Shown: positions 58,704-64,000 of the stretch, piece after piece
Layout of the letters: each line of letters opens with the position of its first letter
Position numbering within the stretch: position 1 is the stretch's first letter
Assembly: GCA_907165275.2 (NCBI GenBank)
Contig: OU015659.1
Location: 7,420,501 to 7,484,500 of the forward strand
Source of the DNA: Zygaena filipendulae
Lineage: Eukaryota > Arthropoda > Insecta > Lepidoptera > Zygaenidae
Direction of reading: 5' to 3'
Length of the DNA stretch: 64,000 nt
Position numbers and translations under genes: made by a program
Notes under the pieces: model-generated
Seen by the model: the letters and a program-made list of their open reading frames with translations, nothing else
Told to the model about the DNA's origin: nothing
Databases searched by the model: none

Positions 58704-59870
58704 TTATGCTCGAAAAAACTGCATGTTGTTTACCCTCTCACTTTGAGAACTCTCTAAAACAGGTTGCGCTGGGGGTTCTTCCTCAGCCTGTGCAACATTA
58801 ACTCGAGCACCATGGAAGTTCTGGTTACCATAATATCTTCCGTCTCTATTTCCTCTTCGAGCTCCACGACTAAAATTGTTGAAACCTCTATTACCTCTAT
58901 AGCTAGCGGGTTGCCTTGGCGTGTTTTCGCGGAACCGTGAATAGTATGCCCTTGGGCGAAAATTATGAAATCTATGAAACTTACCTCTGGTACTTCTTAC
59001 ACTCAGTACAGCCTCGCCTTTTGATGTTTGCGTCAACTCCTCGTCCTCTGCTGCACGTACTGCCTCTTTTAGCTCGCTGTAGTCCCTCGCGGCTATTATT
59101 GTGCTTAACCTCCTGTTTCGTAGTCCATCTGAGAATCTTTTTACGGCTAATTTTTCATTAATAGGCCTTAAAATTTCATAAGCGTTTTCATTAGAATCTG
59201 CCTGTGAAATCGTAAGGTCAACGAACAATTCCTCTATTTTATTAGCATAGTCTGTAATGGACATATCGTGTTGAGAAACGCTGTTTAATTGACACAACAA
59301 AGAACTTGCCGATTTCCTTGTTAATAGAAACTTTTTCATATCCTTTATTAATTCTTTAATTGAGTCATACTTCGCCTTAAGTTTCAGTTTCGCGGTTTTA
59401 TTTAAACGTGTTTTAATAACAAAAGAAATCAACAACTTTCTACTTGTATCGTCATTTAAACAGCTATCGTACATTTCAATGCTCTCAATAATTCTTTCTG
59501 TGGTGGCCTCTTTGCCATCCGTTACCGAAATTAGGTTGGTAGCGGTTTTTAAATCGAATTTATCCATCGTTAACGTTTTATTAGAATCAATTTTCTCTAA
59601 TTCTAGCTCCTTAAATTTTATTATATTACGATATACATCATTTATATTGTCACACACTAATTCTAAAATATAACCTTGTAATTCTAAAGAACTAGGTTTT
59701 TTCTTTAATTCTACCAAAATATTCTCGTACTTGTTAAATAAACTATCTGCCTCTTCGATTTTCTTATTAACGCTAGAAATATATTTGCGCCTACGTTTCG
59801 GACCTAACTTACGGAGATTTACATAGATATTTTTTAAATCATTTAGTATATATTCTATCTCTAATTCCAT
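58704..59870 (-). CDS. gag: Gag (capsid/nucleic-acid-binding protein)
   Basis: 388 codons from an ATG at 59870 to TAA at 58704-58706. The first half is rich in Lys/Glu/Leu and probably helical; the middle fits a Ty3-type capsid region (ITDYANKIEELFVDL, LAVKRFSDGLRNRRLS). The C-terminus (about 295-360) is rich in Arg, Gly, Asn and Tyr (GNRGFNNFSRGARRGNRDG) and replaces the CCHC zinc knuckle of most Ty3 elements, as in Drosophila gypsy/mdg1 relatives. The frame is intact. Pol continues in the +1 frame relative to gag; the last gag codons read CAG TTT TTT CGA GCA TAA. Confidence 0.88.
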   Translation of the reverse strand: MELEIEYILNDLKNIYVNLRKLGPKRRRKYISSVNKKIEEADSLFNKYENILVELKKKPSSLELQGYILELVCDNINDVYRNIIKFKELELEKIDSNKTLTMDKFDLKTATNLISVTDGKEATTERIIESIEMYDSCLNDDTSRKLLISFVIKTRLNKTAKLKLKAKYDSIKELIKDMKKFLLTRKSASSLLCQLNSVSQHDMSITDYANKIEELFVDLTISQADSNENAYEILRPINEKLAVKRFSDGLRNRRLSTIIAARDYSELKEAVRAAEDEELTQTSKGEAVLSVRSTRGKFHRFHNFRPRAYYSRFRENTPRQPASYRGNRGFNNFSRGARRGNRDGRYYGNQNFHGARVNVAQAEEEPPAQPVLESSQSERVNNMQFFRA

Positions 59871-59993
59871 AAAGAAAACCTTAAACTATTTTTTAAAAAC
59901 TAGATGCCCGAAAATAAAGTGTCATTATTACCTTAAAATACACACTTGCACTTTTGCCTTTTCACGCACTTTTAACGCACTGTCGCACTATTT

Positions 59994-60172
59994 TTATATT
60001 TCAAACTGGGTTTTTTTTTCGTCCGAGTCGCCGCCTCGCCGTGACAGCCGACTTTGTATCCTCCTTACGAATTCTCCATTTATCTCCTTCCTTATCCACC
60101 TTTTGTGGCACTTTTTATAATTTTTCACTGCAAAAATTACTATGACTATACCAAGTATAATCACAATAGTAC
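59994..60172 (-). pseudogene. Leader small ORF, 3' half (transmembrane and basic tail)
   Basis: Minus-strand frame with no ATG; it encodes a hydrophobic run (TIVIILGIVIVIFAV) followed by KNYKKCHKRWIRKEI and an Arg-rich tail, then stop, 124 bases before gag. It reads as the second half of the small membrane protein whose start lies at 61748. The hydrophobic segment is cut in the middle by the 1440-bp insertion, and the two halves are not in the same frame after simple removal of the insert. Confidence 0.65.
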
Positions 60173-61612
60173 GGACCGCCAAGAGGGGATTTGTGGATTA
60201 GCTAAAGCGCGTCAGATGAACATAAGGGGGGTACCTTGCACCATGTTGAGTACCTCCACCAAATATAGGCCCTCTACACTGGTGGGTGCGTCTAGAATAA
60301 CCGATCAGATTAGTAAAAAAAAATTGATAACTCGAAATACTCGAGCGCGTCAGATTAAGATATGGTGGGTTAATTACATAGTGAGAAGTATGTATATGAA
60401 TAATCTGACCATTTGAACGTGACGTAAAGGAGTTAGAGGATCACAAACTTGCAAAAAAAAAACGCAACTTCGACATTCTCGAGCGCAGTTGATTTGTTTT
60501 TTATTTTAAAGTAAATAACTCAAGGATAGCGGGAAAAATATAATCTGCCGATTTTCATAAGCCGAAGAAACAAAAATCGTCTTCGAATCGAACGAGCAGC
60601 TGCAGTGAAACATGTACCTATTCATATCTCTGTCTTTCTTTCCCTTTTACTTTTTCTCTATCTCTCACTCTCTCGCACCGTCTTTCCGTCGCCATAACGT
60701 CATCACAGTATACCACGGCGCTAAACGTGTCGAATTATAACTTTTTTGGTCGGTTAAAATACATATTAAAATAAGTTAAGGTAAGTATTAATCAAAATCA
60801 AACTATAGGTTCACCTTTCACTTTAATGTAATCATATATATATTATATAATAAAGCTCATCACAAAACAACGCGTTCATGTTATTATATGTAAAACGAAA
60901 TGGCTTGTTTGTGCTTTAAAGTTTGTTTTGTGAATAATATTTTGTGAGCTTTTACATATTTCATAGAAATATAAAGTGTGTTTTTTGTGAACAAGAAATA
61001 GCTCATAAAGTTATTAAACTTACATCAGAAATAAAAAAAAATTAAAAATAAATCATAATTTTTGTTTCTAGCAGTCAGATTAATAATATCCCTCAAAATT
61101 ATTGTCAGATTTTAAGCCAACATAACTTGGACTGCAAGCTGAACCTTCTGTAAAATAATCTGACACGCTCGAGTATTTCAAAATTGAGATTTTTTTTTGC
61201 ATTTTCAAAAATTCGCTACTACCTTGCGTCACCTCCAAATCGGCAGATTTTCGAAGGGGTGCATTTTTAAGGCTCACTTAACATCCCCTTTGAATATCTG
61301 ACGCGCTCGAGTAAATGTTTTTTTTTTTCATTTTCTCCCCTTCCGGATGGACACCCCCACCACGCAAATGGGCAGATGAATATATTTTCGATATCAAAGA
61401 CACCTTGGAGTATCAAAACTACAATATCTGACGCGCTCGAGTATTTCCATTTTACTATTTTTTTTTACATTTTTGAAAGCCTGTAGAAGCTTAACCCACC
61501 GGTGAATGAAAAAATATCATATAACCTTATTTTGTTTATATCTCCTAATCTTCAAAACCCAATAGGTCCCAACGACGCTCGAGTGTCTCCCGAATTAGCA
61601 TCGGTATCTCCC
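60173..61612. mobile_element. Putative non-autonomous DNA transposon nested in the retrotransposon leader
   Basis: 1440 bp between two GTAC tetramers (60169-60172, 61613-61616). A motif related to CTCGAGCGCGTCAGAT occurs in reverse orientation at 60207, 60337 and 60475, and in forward orientation at 61158, 61296, 61426 and 61572. Distances from each end are mirrored (about 35, 165 and 300 bp), so units of 130-148 bp are stacked as inverted arrays. Several units also share an A-run and GAAATACTCGAG. The centre is AT-rich and non-coding. Terminal inverted repeats are weak (GGACCGCC against GGGAGATA), so the superfamily is open, and the GTAC could be chance. Confidence 0.6.
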
Positions 61613-61748
61613 GTACTACAATCACCGTCAGTAGAATGCTGTTCGTATACATGTGTTCTATTGGGGCGGGGGATGCCTGTGCCGTGTTGCTTCCAGCCGA
61701 GTTAATAATGATTTCTTTTTCTTCTTGTTTTGAGTATGTTTTTCCCAT
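61613..61748 (-). pseudogene. Leader small ORF, 5' half (myristoylation-type N-terminus)
   Basis: ATG at 61748; the protein starts MGKTYSKQEEKEIII, a Gly-2 N-myristoylation pattern, then an Ala/Ser/Asn linker and the beginning of a hydrophobic segment (SILLTVIVV). After that the frame runs into the inserted DNA. I recall similar small leader ORFs (MG..SK..EEKEII start, one membrane segment, basic tail) in insect mdg1-like elements; their role is unknown to me. The position upstream of gag fits. Confidence 0.6.
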
Positions 61749-61921
61749 ATTTCTGTATTTTGTTTTTTTCGTCGTACAGTCAAACTCCTTTATTTAATTT
61801 TATTTTTCTTTAAACACACTTGTCTTGTATCACTTATGCAGTCCGAATGCAGTAGTTGCCACGCACTGTTATTATAGAATACCGCTGATGTAGCGTCCCG
61901 CAGCGCGCGGACGCACACCTG

Positions 61922-61939
61922 CGCGAGGCAGGGTCGCCA
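61922..61939 (-). promoter_or_regulatory. Primer binding site
   Basis: Directly after the 5' LTR the minus strand reads TGGCGACCCTGCC. TGG pairs with the tRNA CCA end, and TGGCGACC is the start of the arginine-tRNA primer site used by mdg1 and 412. The exact tRNA is an inference. Confidence 0.75.
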
Positions 61940-62073
61940 TGTCGGGATGTAGAAATGAGTAGTCCGGTGTCTCAGTAACGAATGAATGATATTTATTAGA
62001 GTGTTCACATTAATATGTACTTACGTTCTAAGGAATGCATATACGTAGCTATATCTATACATTACACACTACA
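61940..62073 (-). repeat. 5' LTR
   Basis: 134 bp, identical to 54724-54857; followed on the plus strand by the target duplication GTAT. It would contain the promoter, but I see no strong TATA box. It is short for a Ty3 element. Confidence 0.95.
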
Positions 62074-62077
62074 GTAT

Positions 62078-63014
62078 TATAATAGTTTTACATATATAAA
62101 TAAAGTCAATTACGAACTACATAGTTTAATGACGATATACTTAGGTAAATTCAAAAACATATTATTATTACTATTACTATTCCTATTAATTTTCTTATTT
62201 GTAGAAGTATGTAGGTTCAGAACTAAACTCTTTATATTATCCTCATTCATCGTAGTGGAAATTATATCATTCCTCAAACCTCTTAAAGTTTCTTAATTAA
62301 CCGAAGCCTTGTACTGTAATGGCTGCTACAACGCTACAAGTGCTACGGCGTAGACACAACGTAGCAGCTATGTGAAGCTGTTTTATCAAACAAAATAAAG
62401 AAACTAAAAATAACTTAGTCTTAGCGGTATATATAGCGGTTTCGAATAATGCTGAAAATACAACGTTTGTATCTGGTATTACTAGTATCTGGGTGTTTCT
62501 TTTTTTTATTGTAAATCGTGTTTTTTTGTAGGTTTTTCAAAAAATGCATTTCTGTAGAATAAATCAATTTTTTTTTGAGGTAGGTAGGTAAAGTTGTTTT
62601 GTACTTAGTAGAGTTTTGAGGTACCTACCAATAAGCTAGCAAAGATTTACGTGACTAAGTTATATTTTTTTACTGGTACAGTATCCCGAGTGACATAGGT
62701 TAAGTAGGACATCGGTACCTACATACTTTGCATACCGACAAAATGATTTTCGAAATTGATGCGGATGGAACAGTGGAACAGCTAGTGTCAAAAGATATCT
62801 CTGCGTGTATGTTTATTACGTTATTATATTTTGATTTTAAAGTTGGTATATAGATAATATCTTTGGTATCGATACGAAATTCACAATTTTCCTCTCCACC
62901 GTGTTTACATCATCAACGAGGAAGAGTTTGTACATAGCTTATTTATCGGCTCAGCACCCCGTGACGGGTCGTTGACTCGATTTAGTTTATAACTGGATCG
63001 CCGTCCCATATCGC
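62078..63014. other. Intergenic, no gene seen
   Basis: The 93-codon ORF at 62015-62296 starts inside the LTR and is a chance frame. A family A-like fragment (GATGCGGATGGAACAGTGGA, then ACAGCTAGTG) lies at 62757-62790. Confidence 0.45.
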
Positions 63015-63115
63015 ATCTCTAATATACACAGAAAAAGATATAGGGTACTTTTTATACCGGAGTACTGACCCAAACTCCAGAACTAAGGCGGCTGAAACCA
63101 CTGGGAACAGTAATT
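63015..63115 (-). repeat. Dispersed repeat family A, partial
   Basis: AATATACACAGAAAAAGATA, TAGGGTACTTTTTATACCGG and GGCGGCTGAAACCACTGGGA in minus-strand family A order. Confidence 0.65.
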
Positions 63116-64000
63116 ACGATTATACTTTGTTTTGTGGAGACGTAAGATACGAGTATTATTCATTAGCAATGCCAATGACACACGTTTAATATGGGTTCGA
63201 CGAAACCGTGTTGTCAATTATTTGAGTTCAACTCTATTCATGTAAAAGTAGGTCGCCGACCTGAACATGAAAGAAATGTGATGACGACGGGGTATTTACC
63301 TATTGGTTGTGCATTACCTTGTATTAAACAGTTGGTGTAAGGCCTCTGTACGTACATGTATCTTAAATAACATTAGGCTACGAGCCCATACCTCAGCACG
63401 TGTACGTATACTGATCTCCATCGAGATGAAATGTCGTCATACGCCAATTGTTTTTAAATCAAACAATTGACGCACGAATTACCAACTACGTGTAGCTAGG
63501 TGCACTTGTATGTAAATAGTCAGTGAGGATTATATTATGAACGAATCTGTTAAATGGCTGTTTAATGAAATGAAAAATAATACCTATATCCACAGTAAAA
63601 TGATACAGAGATAGAATAACATAGCCGCGGTGAATCCTTAATTTACCGTTAGCCTGGCGAGATTTTATGTTTTCCGCCCTTTCACGGCGTTTGAATCCAA
63701 AGAGTTAATGTTTGTGGTTAATGTTTACAATTTGGAAAATTAAAACACATTCTAGTGTGACGACTGATTATGGTGGTATTCATGCAAATTAGTAAAAAAA
63801 AAAAATTATCCCCATAAATTATGGGTACAAAAAAAATATATGAAAAACGCCTTTATTGAATTATTGATACAAAGTTCCTATGTTAACAATGGTATTTAAT
63901 TTTGTTACATTAACCATTAAAAAAAATAAATAAATACACAGTGAACAAAGTCTGGTATTTGGAAAAATTCCGAAACTGTGATACTCTATATCTACTTCTA
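63116..64000. other. Intergenic, no gene seen
   Basis: AT-rich to the right edge, with no supported feature. Confidence 0.4.

Larger units (their letters stand above)
54724..62073 (-). mobile_element. Ty3-type LTR retrotransposon, mdg1/412-like, full length with defects
   Basis: A 7350-bp unit bounded by two identical 134-bp LTRs and flanked by a 4-bp target duplication GTAT (54720-54723, 62074-62077). Minus-strand order: 5' LTR, primer binding site, small leader ORF (split), gag, protease-RT-RNase H-integrase, polypurine tract, 3' LTR. There is no room for env: only about 210 bases separate pol from the 3' LTR. Gag without a zinc knuckle but with an Arg/Gly-rich tail, the integrase sequence around its Glu (GSLENAH), the Arg-type primer site and the leader ORF all point to the mdg1/412 lineage. 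Identical LTRs mean recent integration. Even so, pol has a frameshift and the leader ORF is disrupted, so this copy cannot be autonomous unless helped in trans. Confidence 0.95.

Noticed and set aside
60054..60416. 120-codon plus-strand ORF in the retrotransposon leader
   Set aside because: Runs antisense across the small leader ORF and the junction with the nested segment; no recognisable domain.
62015..62296. 93-codon ORF with a Leu/Phe-rich hydrophobic stretch
   Set aside because: Starts inside the LTR and crosses the insertion junction; hydrophobicity follows from T-rich DNA.

Overview
The window is AT-rich, repeat-dense insect DNA. I infer a moth or butterfly (Lepidoptera): the dispersed families are of the kind that crowd lepidopteran genomes (short elements with a CCCGCGGTTTCACCCGCG head and an ATTTATAATATTAG tail, RTE-type LINE remnants, and a tRNA-derived SINE with a LINE-like tail). 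This comes from recognising families, not from a search. Only one host protein-coding gene is convincing.

Host gene (25036-32159, minus strand): a complete five-exon gene for a secreted, probably GPI-anchored leucine-rich-repeat protein of the chaoptin family, about 1235 residues. All four introns have consensus splice sites and matching phases. Exon 1 holds the signal peptide and N-terminal cysteine cap. Exons 2-3 and a 2993-base exon 4 hold the repeats. Exon 5 holds the C-terminal cysteine cap and hydrophobic tail. The 2.4-kb first intron contains two MITE-like elements.

Left part (1-25000): no convincing host gene. It contains two LINE reverse-transcriptase remnants (window edge; 3640-4335, split by a hAT-type element with an 8-bp target duplication), a 2.5-kb complex of tandem and foldback repeats (4352-6870), tandem arrays with 82-bp and 157-bp periods, several MITE families and many dispersed repeats.

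Middle and right part (32200-54700): intergenic, with two copies of an almost fully palindromic MITE, a SINE and a truncated second copy, a four-fold internally amplified dispersed element, a perfect 222-bp tandem duplication, a cluster of five dispersed-repeat copies (48711-49600) and a third LINE remnant.

Right end (54724-62073): a structurally complete Ty3-type LTR retrotransposon of the mdg1/412 kind on the minus strand. It has two identical 134-bp LTRs, a GTAT target duplication, an Arg-tRNA-like primer binding site, gag and pol, and no env. The copy looks young but pol carries a frameshift inside the reverse transcriptase. Its 2-kb leader holds a small myristoylation/transmembrane ORF that is split by a 1440-bp segment with mirror-symmetric arrays of a CTCGAGCGCGTCAGAT motif. 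I read that segment as a nested non-autonomous DNA transposon; it is the most interesting structure here.
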